Notes: a model not told the origin generated them from the letters alone. DNA of 64,000 bases from Rhizosaccharibacter radicis (GCA_024508355.1 JAMZEJ010000002.1:372001-436000); one strand, 5' to 3'. Shown: positions 42,524-51,766, counted from the stretch's first letter. Numbers and translations: made by a program.

Positions 42524-43998
42524 TGCATGGCTCCCTTCCGCCTCCGGGCGCTGCGCGTTTCTGGCCGCGCCGGCACACGCTCTGGCGCTGGCATTTCTAT
42601 GCCGGGCTGTTCTGCATCCCGTTCGTGCTGATGCTGTCCGTCACCGGCATGATCTATCTGTTCAAGCCGCAGATCGATGGCTGGATCGACCGGCCGTTCG
42701 ACCGCCTGCCGCCCGCCGCGCACCCGGGGGCGCCCTCGGCCGAGGTCGCGGCGGCGCTGCGGATGGTGCCCGGCGGCCGGCTGCTGGCGTTCGAGCTGCC
42801 GCACGCGGCCGGCGGCGCGCCGCGCGTGCTGGTGCAGCGGGGAAGCACGACCTTCCGCGCCTATGTCGATCCGCGCGACCTGTCGGTGCCCAAGCTGGTG
42901 CGGGAGGACCGGCGGTTCGAGCGGCTGGTGTTCCGGCTGCACGGACAGCTGCTGATGGGCAATGGCGGCTCGCTGGTGGTGGAGCTGGCGGCGTCCTGGT
43001 GCATCGTGATGATCCTGACCGGGCTGTGCCTGTGGTGGCCCCGTCCGGACCCCACGCGCCATGGCCCGGCCGGGCTGCTGTTGCCGCGCCTCGGGCCGCC
43101 CGCCCGTCGGTTCGACCGCCGCTTCTGGCGCGAGCTGCATGGCGCGTCGGGCTTCTGGGCGTCGGGATTGTTGCTGTTCCTGCTGATCTCCGGCCTGCCC
43201 TGGGCCTATGGCTGGGGCAGCCTGCTGCAGGAGGCGCGCGACCTGGCCGCGCCCCGCGCCGCGACGGCGGCGGCGCGCGCTTCGCCGGACTGGCAGGTGG
43301 GAAACGTGCCGGCGGGAGTGGAGATCGCGGGTGCGGCGACCCCGGTGCGCGGCGACGGTCCGCCGCCCGCCGCCGATGCCGATGCCTCCATGGCCGACAT
43401 GCCGGGCATGGGCGGCATGGCCGGTCCGGCGCCCATGGATGATGGCGCGGCGCTCGACGCGGTGGTGCCGGCGGCGGCGCGGCTTCATCTGGCGGAACCG
43501 GTGCTGATCACGCCGCCGGCCCGCCCCGGTGGAAGCTGGACCGCGCGCTCGGACTCCCAGAACCGGCTGCTGCGGGACAGCGCCAGCATCGACGCCGAAG
43601 GGCGCGTGACCGCCCGCCTGCCCTTCAGCGGGCGGCCGCTGCTGGACCGGGTGATCGGGATCGGCGTGGCCGTGCACGAGGGACACCTGTTCGGCTGGGC
43701 CAACATGGTGCTGAACGCCTTGGCGGCGGTGCTCGCAGCGACGCTCGGCGTGAGCAGCCTGGTGTTGTGGCTCGGACGAAGGCCGGCCGGGCGGCTCGGC
43801 GCCCCCCGGCCCCTGCCGCCACGACGGGTGGCGATCGGCTTCGGGATGCTGGTGCTGCTGATGGGCTGCCTGCTGCCGATGTTCGGCGCCAGCGCGGTGC
43901 TGGTGTGGGGCCTCGACCGCCTGCTGCTGCGCCGCTGGATCGGCTGGCGGCGCTGGCTGGGCGTGGAGGAGCCTGAGGCTCCCCCACCGGCCGGATGA
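42523..43998 (+). CDS. PepSY-TM (PiuB-like) membrane protein with Met-rich insert
   Basis: 491 residues. There are four main membrane regions: RWHFYAGLFCIPFVLMLSVT at about 18-42, about 145-165, about 205-225 and a C-terminal pair about 385-465. PepSY-type periplasmic domains lie between. A periplasmic insert near residues 288-307 reads MADMPGMGGMAGPAPMDDG, a Met/Gly/Asp-rich stretch like known copper(I)-binding segments. PepSY-TM proteins accompany TonB receptors and may reduce or transport the imported metal at the inner membrane. The start overlaps the receptor's stop codon and its own stop overlaps the phosphatase start, so translation is coupled along the operon. Confidence 0.88.
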   Translation: MHGSLPPPGAARFWPRRHTLWRWHFYAGLFCIPFVLMLSVTGMIYLFKPQIDGWIDRPFDRLPPAAHPGAPSAEVAAALRMVPGGRLLAFELPHAAGGAPRVLVQRGSTTFRAYVDPRDLSVPKLVREDRRFERLVFRLHGQLLMGNGGSLVVELAASWCIVMILTGLCLWWPRPDPTRHGPAGLLLPRLGPPARRFDRRFWRELHGASGFWASGLLLFLLISGLPWAYGWGSLLQEARDLAAPRAATAAARASPDWQVGNVPAGVEIAGAATPVRGDGPPPAADADASMADMPGMGGMAGPAPMDDGAALDAVVPAAARLHLAEPVLITPPARPGGSWTARSDSQNRLLRDSASIDAEGRVTARLPFSGRPLLDRVIGIGVAVHEGHLFGWANMVLNALAAVLAATLGVSSLVLWLGRRPAGRLGAPRPLPPRRVAIGFGMLVLLMGCLLPMFGASAVLVWGLDRLLLRRWIGWRRWLGVEEPEAPPPAG

Positions 43999-44699
43999 CG
44001 AGCGGCGGGTGCGGCGGACGAATTGGCGCCGGCGCGGGCAACATGGGCATGATGAGGGCGGACGGCATTCCCGCCGGCCCGGAGTCAGGCTGCGTGTTCG
44101 ACGGCACCTTTCCCTTCGCGATCGCCATCTGCGGCCTCGACGAGCTCGCCGGGCACGGTGGCGCGGGGGCTACCCACGTGTTGTCCATCCTGGACCCGGA
44201 CCGCGCGGTGCCCGACGCCTTCACCGGCTTCCGGACCCACCGGCGGCTCGAGCTGCGGTTCCACGACGTCGTGGAACCGCTGGACGCCATGGTGCCGCCG
44301 GACGACGCGCATATCCGGGCGCTGCTGGCGTTCGGGCGCGACATGCGCGCGAGCGAGAGAGCGCCGCTCCTGCTGGTGCATTGCCACGCCGGCATCTCCC
44401 GTTCCACCGCTGCGATGGCGCTGATGCTGGCGGACGCCATGCCGGAAGAGGACGCGCACCGCGTGCTGCGGCGCGTGCACGCGGTGCGCGAGAAGGCGTG
44501 GCCGAACCTGCGGATGATGGAGCTGGGAGACGCGCTGCTCGGCCGGCGCGGGACGCTGGTCGCGGCCACGCACGCGCTGCACCGGCTGCAGCTCGACCGG
44601 CGGCCGCACGTGGCGCCGCTGATGGAACGCGACGGGCGCGGGCGCGAGGTGCGGGGCGCGGTCCGGTCGGCGCCCCTGGTGCCGGCACCGGGCCGTTGA
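43995..44699 (+). CDS. Dual-specificity-type protein tyrosine phosphatase
   Basis: 234 residues. The active-site P-loop is LLVHCHAGISRSTAAMALML (HCxxGxxRS, catalytic Cys in HCHAG), preceded by the likely general-acid region HDVVEPLDAMVPPDD. The N-terminal 30 residues are nonconserved. A C-terminal tail of about 60 residues follows the core domain. It should dephosphorylate phosphotyrosine or a small phosphate ester in the cytoplasm. The start ATG at 43995 overlaps the PepSY stop (ATGA). It is an unusual partner for a TonB/PepSY operon, and the coupling may be incidental. Confidence 0.8.
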   Translation: MTSGGCGGRIGAGAGNMGMMRADGIPAGPESGCVFDGTFPFAIAICGLDELAGHGGAGATHVLSILDPDRAVPDAFTGFRTHRRLELRFHDVVEPLDAMVPPDDAHIRALLAFGRDMRASERAPLLLVHCHAGISRSTAAMALMLADAMPEEDAHRVLRRVHAVREKAWPNLRMMELGDALLGRRGTLVAATHALHRLQLDRRPHVAPLMERDGRGREVRGAVRSAPLVPAPGR

Positions 44700-44760
44700 C
44701 GCTACCATCCGCGCCCGGCCGCCGGCACCCCATCGTTCGAAACAGCGGAGTTCCCCGCCC

Positions 44761-45195
44761 ATGGTCGACATCTCGGTTGAAGCCGATCACGAGATCGAGG
44801 CACGGCTGCTGCGGGTGATCGGGCTCGCCACGCTGACGGCCTATCCCGTGCCCTACATGTTCCAGGAGTTTCCGCTCGACGCATTTCCGGGCGCCGTGTC
44901 GCCCGAGGCGCTGGCCCTGGTGCGGGACGACCAGCTCTGGTCCCAGCTCGTGCCGGCGGACGGACGCGGCGAAGCGTTCACCTTGTTCCGCTTCCATTTC
45001 CCGGACGGCGTGGACAATAGCGGCTTCGTCGGCTGGCTGGCCTCGATCCTGAAACGACGGTTCGGCAGCGGCGTCTTCGTTTCGTGCGGCCACAATGCGG
45101 GCCGCGGCGGGATCTACGACTATTGGGGCGTGCCGGTGGCGATCGGGCCGGACGTGCTCCGCGCGGTGCGGGCGCTGCGACACGAAACCGGCTGA
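44761..45195 (+). CDS. Uncharacterised protein resembling DUF6196
   Basis: 144 residues, soluble, no signal peptide. Recognisable blocks are MFQEFPLDAFPGAVSPEALA, LVRDDQLWSQLVPAD, LFRFHFPDGVDNSGFVGWLA, and VSCGHNAGRGGIYDYWGVPV. I associate them with the DUF6196 family, but from memory only. No catalytic residues can be assigned. It starts 61 bp after the phosphatase gene and may be part of that transcript, and it ends in a hairpin with a T-run. Confidence 0.65.
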   Translation: MVDISVEADHEIEARLLRVIGLATLTAYPVPYMFQEFPLDAFPGAVSPEALALVRDDQLWSQLVPADGRGEAFTLFRFHFPDGVDNSGFVGWLASILKRRFGSGVFVSCGHNAGRGGIYDYWGVPVAIGPDVLRAVRALRHETG

Positions 45196-45222
45196 GCCGG
45201 CGCCGTCGCGGTGGCGCGGCGA

Positions 45223-45245
45223 CCCGCCGTCCCGGCGCGGGTTTT
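45223..45245 (+). terminator. Hairpin with T-run after the DUF6196-like gene
   Basis: CCCGC (45223-45227) and GCGGG (45237-45241) pair around a 9-nt loop and are followed by TTTT at 45242-45245. This is the only candidate in the window with a T-run. The stem is short, and its end touches the convergent YeiH stop codon. Confidence 0.4.
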
Positions 45246-46375
45246 CAGGCCATGCCCAGCAGCCGGATGAGGCCGAAGCCGATCGCACCCAGCATCAGCA
45301 GCGACAGCACCACCGCCGCCACGATCCGGCCGCCGCTGCGGGCGGCGCTGCGGATGTCGGTGCCCAGACCCAGCGCCGCCATCGACACCACCGTCAGCAG
45401 GCTCGCGGCATCGGCCATCGGCGGCAGCAGCGCGCCGGGGATCAGGTGGAAGGACCGCATTCCCGCCGTCACCAGGAAGCCGGCGATGAACCAGGGCACC
45501 ACGCGGGAAAGCGGCAGCGCCACGCTGCCGGGCCGGTTCGCGCCGGCCGTCCCTCGCGCCGCCTCATCGTCCGCCGCGGTTCGGGTGCGGCCATGCAGCA
45601 GCGCCAGCGCCACCACCACCGGACCCAGCATCAGCACCCGCACCAGCTTCACCATGGTGCCGAGCTGCACCGCCACAGGGCCAGCCGGCGCGGTGGCCGC
45701 CAGCACCTGCGGCACCGCGTACACCGTGAGCCCGGCCAGCGCGCCATACTGCAGGCCGCTCAGATGCAGCAGCGGCACCAGCACCGGCAGCCCGAGCACC
45801 AGCGCCACGCCGAACACCGCCGTGAAGGAGATGGAGGCGGCCACGTCCTCGCCGCTCGCCCCGATCACCGGGGCCACGGCGGCGATGGCAGAGTTGCCGC
45901 AGATGGAGTTGCCGCACGCCACCAGGGTCGCCATGCGATGCGGCAGCCCCAGCGCGCGGCCGATGGCATAGGACGCGCCGACCGCCAGCACCACCACCGC
46001 CGCGACGCCGATGATCAGCGCGGGGCCGGCCGCCAGCAGCGCCCGGGTGCTGAGCGAAGCGCCCAGCAGCACCACCGCGATCTCCAGCAGCAGCTTCCCC
46101 CCGACCGCGATCCCGGGCTTCCAGCGCGCGCCCGGCATCCAGCAGGCGCGGGCCGCCGCCCCCAGCACGATGGCGAGCACCAGCGGCTCGAGCCAGACGG
46201 CGCCGAACGCGCGGCGCTCTAGCCCGGCCAGCAGGAAGGCGCCTGCGGTGACGGCGAGGCACAGCGCCAGGCCGGGCAGGGCTCGGCCGATGGGACCGAC
46301 ACTCCCCGCCCGTGTCCCGCCATCGCCCTGCGGAACGACGGCGGAAGACAGGCTGACGGACGCGCTGGTGGGCAT
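45245..46375 (-). CDS. yeiH: YeiH/UPF0324-family inner-membrane protein
   Basis: 376 residues with about ten membrane spans. Family motifs are ILLGASLSTRALLAAGP-type (here VVLLGASLSTRALLAAG), ATLVACGNSICGNSAIAAVAP and EDVAASISFTAVFGVALVLG, plus TVYAVPQVLAATAPAG in the second half. The repeat of the CGNSICG region is the hallmark of UPF0324. E. coli YeiH lies beside the LysR regulator YeiE, and the same divergent pairing occurs here with the gene at 46477. The role is unproved; export of sulfonates or sulfite has been suggested for the family. Transcription is probably controlled by the palindrome at 46447-46460. Confidence 0.88.
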   Translation of the reverse strand: MPTSASVSLSSAVVPQGDGGTRAGSVGPIGRALPGLALCLAVTAGAFLLAGLERRAFGAVWLEPLVLAIVLGAAARACWMPGARWKPGIAVGGKLLLEIAVVLLGASLSTRALLAAGPALIIGVAAVVVLAVGASYAIGRALGLPHRMATLVACGNSICGNSAIAAVAPVIGASGEDVAASISFTAVFGVALVLGLPVLVPLLHLSGLQYGALAGLTVYAVPQVLAATAPAGPVAVQLGTMVKLVRVLMLGPVVVALALLHGRTRTAADDEAARGTAGANRPGSVALPLSRVVPWFIAGFLVTAGMRSFHLIPGALLPPMADAASLLTVVSMAALGLGTDIRSAARSGGRIVAAVVLSLLMLGAIGFGLIRLLGMA

Positions 46376-46446
46376 GAAGAACTTCCCGGCTGGAACGCGA
46401 CCACGAGTGCCGCGCTGGCCACCTCGGGTCCAACGGATTATTCCGG

Positions 46447-46460
46447 TCGGATCGATCCGA
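46447..46460. promoter_or_regulatory. 14-bp palindrome in the yeiH/LysR divergent promoter
   Basis: TCGGATCGATCCGA is a perfect palindrome, 3 bp upstream of the LysR gene's GGAG and about 70 bp from the divergent yeiH start. It is a good candidate for the autoregulatory site of the LysR protein. Confidence 0.5.
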
Positions 46461-46476
46461 ATTGGAGAACGATCGC

Positions 46477-47391
46477 GTGACGCTGGAGCAGATCAGGATC
46501 TTCGTCGCCATCGCGGAGCGTCAGCACGTCACGGCCACCGCCCGCGCCCTCAACCTCACCCAGTCGGCGGTGAGCAACGCCCTGGCCGCGCTGGAGGAGC
46601 GCCACGCGGTGCGGCTGTTCGACCGGGTCGGACGCGGCATCGTCCTGAACGGGATCGGCCGGACATTCCTGGTGGAAGCGCGCGCGGTGCTCGCGCGCGC
46701 CGCGCTGGCGGAAGCGGCCCTGGCCGACCTGAGCGGACTGCGGCGGGGCACCCTGCGGGTGTTCGCCAGCCAGACCATCGTCGGCTATTGGCTGCCTCGC
46801 CGGCTGGTGCGGTTCCACCAGTCCTATCCGGGCATCGAGCTCTCGGTGGAAGCCGGCAACACCCGGGAGGTCGCGAACGCGGTGCTGGACGGGCGGTGCG
46901 AGCTCGGCCTGGCGGAAGGCGAGGTCGAGAACGCCGGGCTCGAACGGCGCCCCGTGGGCGAGGACCGGCTGCTGGTGCTGGCGCGTCCCTCGCACCCGCT
47001 GGCGCGCCGCGATGCGGTCCGGAGCGAGGCGCTGCTGGAAGAAGCATGGATCATGCGCGAGGCGGGTTCCGGCACCCGGTCGACGCTGGAATCCGCGCTG
47101 CGCGCCGCCGGCCACGATCCCTCGGCCCTGCGGGTGCGGATGGTGCTGCCGTCCAACGAGGCGGTGCTGGGCGCCGTGCAGGCCGGCGGCGGGGTGGCCG
47201 CGCTGTCCGAACAGGTGGCGCGGAGCGCCCTGGCGGCAGGGCACGTGGCCGCGATCCGGTTCGCGCTGCCGGCACGGCCGTTCCACCTGCTGCGCCATCG
47301 CGAGCATTACCGGACCCGCGCGGCGAACGCGTTCGCCGCGCTGCTGGAATCGTTTCCCGAGGAGGAAGCCGTCGCTCCCGTGTCGCCGTGA
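46477..47391 (+). CDS. LysR-family regulator (YeiE-like), divergent from yeiH
   Basis: 304 residues. The helix-turn-helix begins at MTLEQIRIFVAIAERQHVTA, with the recognition helix in LNLTQSAVSNALAALEERH. The effector-binding domain includes SQTIVGYWLPRRLVRFHQSYPG and REAGSGTRSTLESALR. The GTG at 46477 has GGAG 9 nt upstream and yields the canonical LysR N-terminus; a TTG at 46462 overlaps that site and is rejected. Divergent arrangement with yeiH predicts control of yeiH and of itself. It is convergent with kup. Confidence 0.9.
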   Translation: MTLEQIRIFVAIAERQHVTATARALNLTQSAVSNALAALEERHAVRLFDRVGRGIVLNGIGRTFLVEARAVLARAALAEAALADLSGLRRGTLRVFASQTIVGYWLPRRLVRFHQSYPGIELSVEAGNTREVANAVLDGRCELGLAEGEVENAGLERRPVGEDRLLVLARPSHPLARRDAVRSEALLEEAWIMREAGSGTRSTLESALRAAGHDPSALRVRMVLPSNEAVLGAVQAGGGVAALSEQVARSALAAGHVAAIRFALPARPFHLLRHREHYRTRAANAFAALLESFPEEEAVAPVSP

Positions 47392-47460
47392 AGCCCAGGG
47401 CGACGAACTCGGGGCGACGAGGCCGGGGCACCACCAGACAGGATGGGCCGGACCGGCGCG

Positions 47461-49332
47461 CTAGACCGTGATCTGGTGTCCGATCTCCACCAGCCGGTCG
47501 CGCGGCAGCGCGAAGCGATCCGGAGCGCGCACGGCGTTGCGATACAGGAAGCCGAAGATCTGCCGGCGCGGCCGCGACATCTGCGGATGCTGCGGGTGCG
47601 GCACGACGTCGTCGTCGCCGGCGAAGAAGATCACGCCGTGCAGATCGACCTTGCAGCCGAGCTCCTTGGCTTCCTCCAGCACGGCATACAGGTTCGGGAT
47701 CTCGACGAAGCCGAAGCAGACCTTGATCTGCCAAAGGCCGTTCTCGCCCATGCGCACGCTCATGCGCTTTTCCGGGGCCACGCGCGGCACCTCCTCGAAA
47801 CGAACGGCGAGCGCGATGGCCGTTTCCGGCAGCGAGCGGAAGGACGCGACGTGACGCGCCATCAAGGGCGGCACGGGGCTGTCGTAGCGCGACAGGAACA
47901 CCGCGGCGCCGGGCGTGCGCACCAGCCGCCCTTCCCGCACCTCGCGCAGCACGTCGTCCGCGCGTTCGGTGAGCGGCTTCAGCCCCTTCAGAACGAGGTC
48001 GATGCCGCGCCGCCAGGTCGTCATCAGCCCGAAGATCAGCAGCCCGATCAGCAGCGGGATGTAGCCGCCCTGGTCGATCTTGAGCAGGTTGGCCGAGAAG
48101 AAGGCGAGGTCGATCAGCGCCAGGAACAGGCTCACCCCGAGCGCCACCGGCAGCGGCCAGCGCCAGCGGTCGCGCATCACGTCGAAGATCAGCAGCGTGG
48201 TCATCAGCATGGTGGTGGACACCGCCGTGCCGTAGGCGCCGGATAGCCGATCGGAGTTGCCGAAGCCGATCGCGATCGCCAGCGTCACCAGCATCAGCAC
48301 CCAGTTCACCACCGGCACGTAGATCTGGCCGTACTCCGTGTCGGAGGTCTGGCGGATGTTGAGACCGGGCATCCAGCCCAGCTGCATCGCCTGGCGGGTC
48401 AGGGTGAAGGAGCCGGTGATGATCGCCTGGCTGGCGATCACGGTCGCCACCGTCGCCAGCGCCACCATCGGCAGCACCAGCCCGTGCGGCAGCATGGCGA
48501 AGAACGGATTGTCCTTGTTGCCGGGATGATGGATCAGGAACGCCACCTGCCCCGCATAGGACAGCACCAGCGTCGGCAGCACCAGCGCGCCGAGCGACAG
48601 CCGCACGCTGGCACGGCCCACATGGCTCATGTCGGCATAGAGCGCCTCGGCGCCGGTCACGCTGAGGAACACCGCCCCCAGGATCACCAGGCTGCCGGCG
48701 CCGTGCTTCACGAGGAAGCGCAGCGCCAGCAGCGGGTCCAGCCCCGCCAGCACGGCGGGGGCCTGCAGCAGGGACACGAGGCCGATCAGGCCGATCGCCA
48801 GGAACCACAGAAGCATCACCGGCCCGAACACCCGCCCGATGTGGGCGGTGCCGAGCGGCTGCACCGCGAAGATGCCGAGCAGGATCACCACGGAAGCCGG
48901 CAGCACGTAGGGATCCACCGCGTGCGTGACGACGCTGATGCCGCCCACCGCGCTCAGCACGGAGATCGCCGGAGTGATGGCGCCGTCGCCGTAGAGCAGC
49001 GCCGCGCCGAACAAACCGGCTGCGGCCAGCAGGGTGGCACGCGAAAAGGAGCGCGGCCCGAAGCGCGGCCCCACCAGCGACAACAGGGCCAGGATGCCGC
49101 CCTCGCCGTTGTTGTCCGCCCGCATCACCAGGGTGGCGTATTTCAGCGCCACCACCAGCATCATGGTCCACACCAGCAGCGAGAACGAGCCCAGCAGGGT
49201 GGCGCGGTCGGTGGCGTTGCCGGTGTCCGACATCACGGTCTGCAGCGTGTAGAGCGGGCTCGTGCCGATGTCGCCGAACACGATGCCAAGCGCCGCGAGT
49301 GCGCCGCCCCACAGCTTGTTGCCGCCGCTCAT
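47461..49332 (-). CDS. kup: Kup-family low-affinity potassium transporter
   Basis: 623 residues, the usual Kup length. The N-terminus has LGIVFGDIGTSPLYTLQTVM, the family signature, then EGGILALLSL and LYGDGAITPAISVLSAVGG. There are twelve membrane spans and a cytoplasmic C-terminal domain (GAAVFLSRYDSPVPPLMARH, then FGFVEIPNLYAVLEEAKELG). It imports K+ with protons. GGGAG lies 7 nt before the ATG. It appears monocistronic; its upstream region (49333-50126) is long and empty. Confidence 0.95.
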   Translation of the reverse strand: MSGGNKLWGGALAALGIVFGDIGTSPLYTLQTVMSDTGNATDRATLLGSFSLLVWTMMLVVALKYATLVMRADNNGEGGILALLSLVGPRFGPRSFSRATLLAAAGLFGAALLYGDGAITPAISVLSAVGGISVVTHAVDPYVLPASVVILLGIFAVQPLGTAHIGRVFGPVMLLWFLAIGLIGLVSLLQAPAVLAGLDPLLALRFLVKHGAGSLVILGAVFLSVTGAEALYADMSHVGRASVRLSLGALVLPTLVLSYAGQVAFLIHHPGNKDNPFFAMLPHGLVLPMVALATVATVIASQAIITGSFTLTRQAMQLGWMPGLNIRQTSDTEYGQIYVPVVNWVLMLVTLAIAIGFGNSDRLSGAYGTAVSTTMLMTTLLIFDVMRDRWRWPLPVALGVSLFLALIDLAFFSANLLKIDQGGYIPLLIGLLIFGLMTTWRRGIDLVLKGLKPLTERADDVLREVREGRLVRTPGAAVFLSRYDSPVPPLMARHVASFRSLPETAIALAVRFEEVPRVAPEKRMSVRMGENGLWQIKVCFGFVEIPNLYAVLEEAKELGCKVDLHGVIFFAGDDDVVPHPQHPQMSRPRRQIFGFLYRNAVRAPDRFALPRDRLVEIGHQITV

Positions 49333-50126
49333 CGCCCTGCTCCCACGCCGAGACCGCCGAAGAACCGGGACCCGGCCCGCCAGCTGCCTGAATGCGGGGG
49401 ACGCGCTGGCGGTTCCCGGAAACGTGAGCGGGCCGCACGAGGCGACCCGGTCCGGGGGACCCGGCGCGCATCACCCCCGCCCGTGGCGGAGCGGTCCGAT
49501 GGCCCCAGCGGGGCGGCGACGATCGGCCGGAACCGGCGGGGCCTGGCCTCAGGGCTTGCTACGAGCGAAACCCGTTCCGCACGTGACGCCCGGGGTCGGC
49601 GCCGACGACGGCGCCCGCCTCCGACACGAAAGAACCGAGCTTCGCTTCCGGGATGGCGAACGCGGCGGTGGTTCGGGGCGCCCCGCATCCAGCGGCGTCC
49701 GGGGCCGCACAAGGCAGACGCCCGGAGTCGGCCGCACCGTCGCCAGCGCGAGCATCCCGGGACGTCCGGAAACAGCGCGCCCTCTCGCCCTCCGGACGCC
49801 CCTCCCCACGGACGGCGCCGCTCCCGCGAGAAAATCCGGCCCATGCGGAGGGCATCCGGTCCCGCATTCGGGTGCCGGGCAGCGGATCGCGGCGGCCGGA
49901 CCCGGCGCCGGCTGCCCCCGTCCGCGCCCGCCGCACAACCGATTTCCGTCGATCCTCGCACCCCGGGAGTGCTGGCCTGCCGGGCGAGGGGAAGGGCGGC
50001 GGCCTGGCCGCCCCTGCCGGTCGGTCGGGACGGCATGCCCGATCTCGGGCTACCGCGTCGGGGGCCGCCGCGTGGAGATGTGGCGACGGCCGGTGAGCGG
50101 TGGGCGGTGGGTGGTCCGGTGCGGCC
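49333..50126. other. Long intergenic region, no gene recognised
   Basis: About 790 bp upstream of kup. It should contain the kup promoter at its left edge. The open frames on both strands are long only because of the high GC content; their translations are Arg/Pro/Gly-rich without family features. I found no tRNA-like T-loop, no insertion-sequence ends and no repeats of note. Confidence 0.45.
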
Positions 50127-50531
50127 CTATCGACCCGGCACGCCGAGCGACCGCCAGGAATGGATCCAGCAGCGACCGGCCCAGAAGGATTCCGCGAGCC
50201 CGCCTTCCTCCTCGTCGAAGCAGTGCACGACGCCCTCCGCCGCGACCGCCGGCATGGACGGGGCGCGCCGCCAGCGCACCCTGCGATCCCGCAACAGCGT
50301 GACGCCCGCCGCGCCGCCGGGGTGCAGTTCGATGTTGGCGACGAACAGCGACCCGTCCATGGGCGCGCTCCAGCCTTCCGCGTAGCCTTCCGGCACCCCG
50401 GGATCGACCGGCGGTTCGGGGCGAGGCCCCGGTCCAGCCTCTGGTCCAGCCTTTGGGCCGCTCGCCGGCGCGGCCACCGCTTCCCCCGCCGAAGCGCGAC
50501 GACGGACACGGGACAGCAGGACGTCGATCAA
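50127..50531 (-). CDS. Hypothetical protein, orphan
   Basis: 134 residues from a TTG at 50531, chosen because CAGGAG lies 8 nt upstream. The first 40 residues are Ala/Pro/Gly/Arg-rich. The remainder is more ordered (VPEGYAEGWSAPMDGSLFVA, then GVTLLRDRRVRWRRAP, AEGVVHCFDEEEGG and ESFWAGRCWIHSWRSLGVPGR), with Trp and Cys unusually frequent near the end. I do not recognise it. The ribosome binding site, the acidic cluster and the ordered C-terminus support a real gene. It stands alone between two long empty stretches. Confidence 0.5.
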   Translation of the reverse strand: MIDVLLSRVRRRASAGEAVAAPASGPKAGPEAGPGPRPEPPVDPGVPEGYAEGWSAPMDGSLFVANIELHPGGAAGVTLLRDRRVRWRRAPSMPAVAAEGVVHCFDEEEGGLAESFWAGRCWIHSWRSLGVPGR

Positions 50532-51283
50532 GCGCGGAACTCCTGGGGCAGGGAGCGGGATGGAAAGCCGACCCTAGACCAGTTCCAGCCCACGAACAGC
50601 CGCGTACCCGCGTGACCCTCCGCGGGATGGGCCCGGCGGATGACGGACGGTCCGGCTCCGGAGCAGGCCGTCGTCCCGCAGAAGGGGAAGACACATCCGC
50701 GCCGGGGCCAGTCGCGAGGGGCCGGGCGGGAGATGCCGGTCGCGAGGTGCCGGTCGCGAGGTGCCGGGCGGGACCGGTCCCGCCGTCTGGCGTCGCCCGC
50801 GAAGCAGCTCCGGCGGGGGCCGTCGCCCGGTCGCGAGAGGGGATCGCTGCGCCTTCCTCCGGTCTTCCCCGGGTCCGATCCGGATGGGCACGATGGGTCC
50901 GGCACCGCCGTCCGGGCATTGCGGTCATGGCGGGAGCGTGACCGATGCGCGGGCGGTCGCGGATCCCTGGATGCCGGCCGGGCCGAGGCGTGGCCGCCCC
51001 CTCGGGAGGGCGCGATCTCCTGATGGGGTGAAGCGCGACACCGTTTCTCCCACGCACACCGGGTCGCCGGGGAAGAACCGGACCGGGCCGGTCCGGCGCC
51101 CGTGCCGTGTTGGCCAGGTCATGCCGTGGTCGCTGCCGCCAGAAGGGCCCCAGGCGGCCGGCACCTCCGTGGGCAACGATCCGGCTGCCATGCCCGGCCG
51201 GGGGGCCGCTTCCACGACGGCACCGGCCTCACGGTCTCGGGCGGAGCCCATGACCGGGGGGCGCCGGAGAAAGCATGTCGGCG
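50532..51283. other. Intergenic region with short tandem repeats, no gene recognised
   Basis: About 750 bp. It contains two perfect 14-bp repeats GCCGGTCGCGAGGT at 50735-50762, and further partial GGTCGCGAG and GCCGGGCGGGA copies on both sides (about 50710-50850). No credible gene, tRNA or promoter was seen. Confidence 0.45.
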
Positions 51284-51766
51284 TCACGCTTGTGTGGAAG
51301 GAGCCGCCGGCACGCGGGAACACGGGTCCGCCAGCCGCTTCTCCATGCGACGATGCGGCAGCGTCACCTCCATGAAGAACGCTCCAGTGGTCCGGTAGCC
51401 GAGGCGCTCATAGAAGCCGATCGCGCCTTCCCGGGCGGACAGAAACACGAGCTCGGTCGCGCGGGCGCGCAGAAACGCTTCCGCTTCTTCCACCAGCCGG
51501 CGGCCGAGGCCCTGGCCGTGGAACTCCGGCGCCACGGCCATCTGCCGCAGCCTGACGCTTCGCGCCTCCGCCGGTGCCAGCAACAGCGTGCCGCCGACGA
51601 GGCCGCCATGCCACAGAACCAGATGATGCTGGCCGGCCTCCTGCCGCAGTTCCTCGTCGGAAAAGCATAGTTCGAGCGGCTCGCGCAGCACCCGGTGGCG
51701 CAGCGCCACCATCCGCCGCCACGCCTCGCTCCCGTGGGGTACCCATTCAAGGCGGATTTCACCCAT
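51284..51766 (-). CDS. GNAT-family N-acetyltransferase
   Basis: 160 residues. The acetyl-CoA-binding motif A is RLRQMAVAPEFHGQGLGRRL (QGLGRRL). LVEEAEAFLRARATELVFLS and AIGFYERLGYRTTGAFFMEV (motif B) follow. The N-terminus RHRVLREPLELCFSDEE resembles ElaA/YjcF-type acetyltransferases. Substrate unknown. The ATG at 51766 was chosen for its fit to the family; the AAGGGG upstream is 12 nt away. Confidence 0.85.
   Translation of the reverse strand: MGEIRLEWVPHGSEAWRRMVALRHRVLREPLELCFSDEELRQEAGQHHLVLWHGGLVGGTLLLAPAEARSVRLRQMAVAPEFHGQGLGRRLVEEAEAFLRARATELVFLSAREGAIGFYERLGYRTTGAFFMEVTLPHRRMEKRLADPCSRVPAAPSTQA

Noticed and set aside
39550..43998. A 1482-residue frame apparently fusing an unknown N-terminus to the PepSY protein
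   Set aside because: The N-terminal thousand residues are the wrong frame of the TonB receptor; the PepSY gene has its own start at 42523, overlapping the receptor's stop codon.
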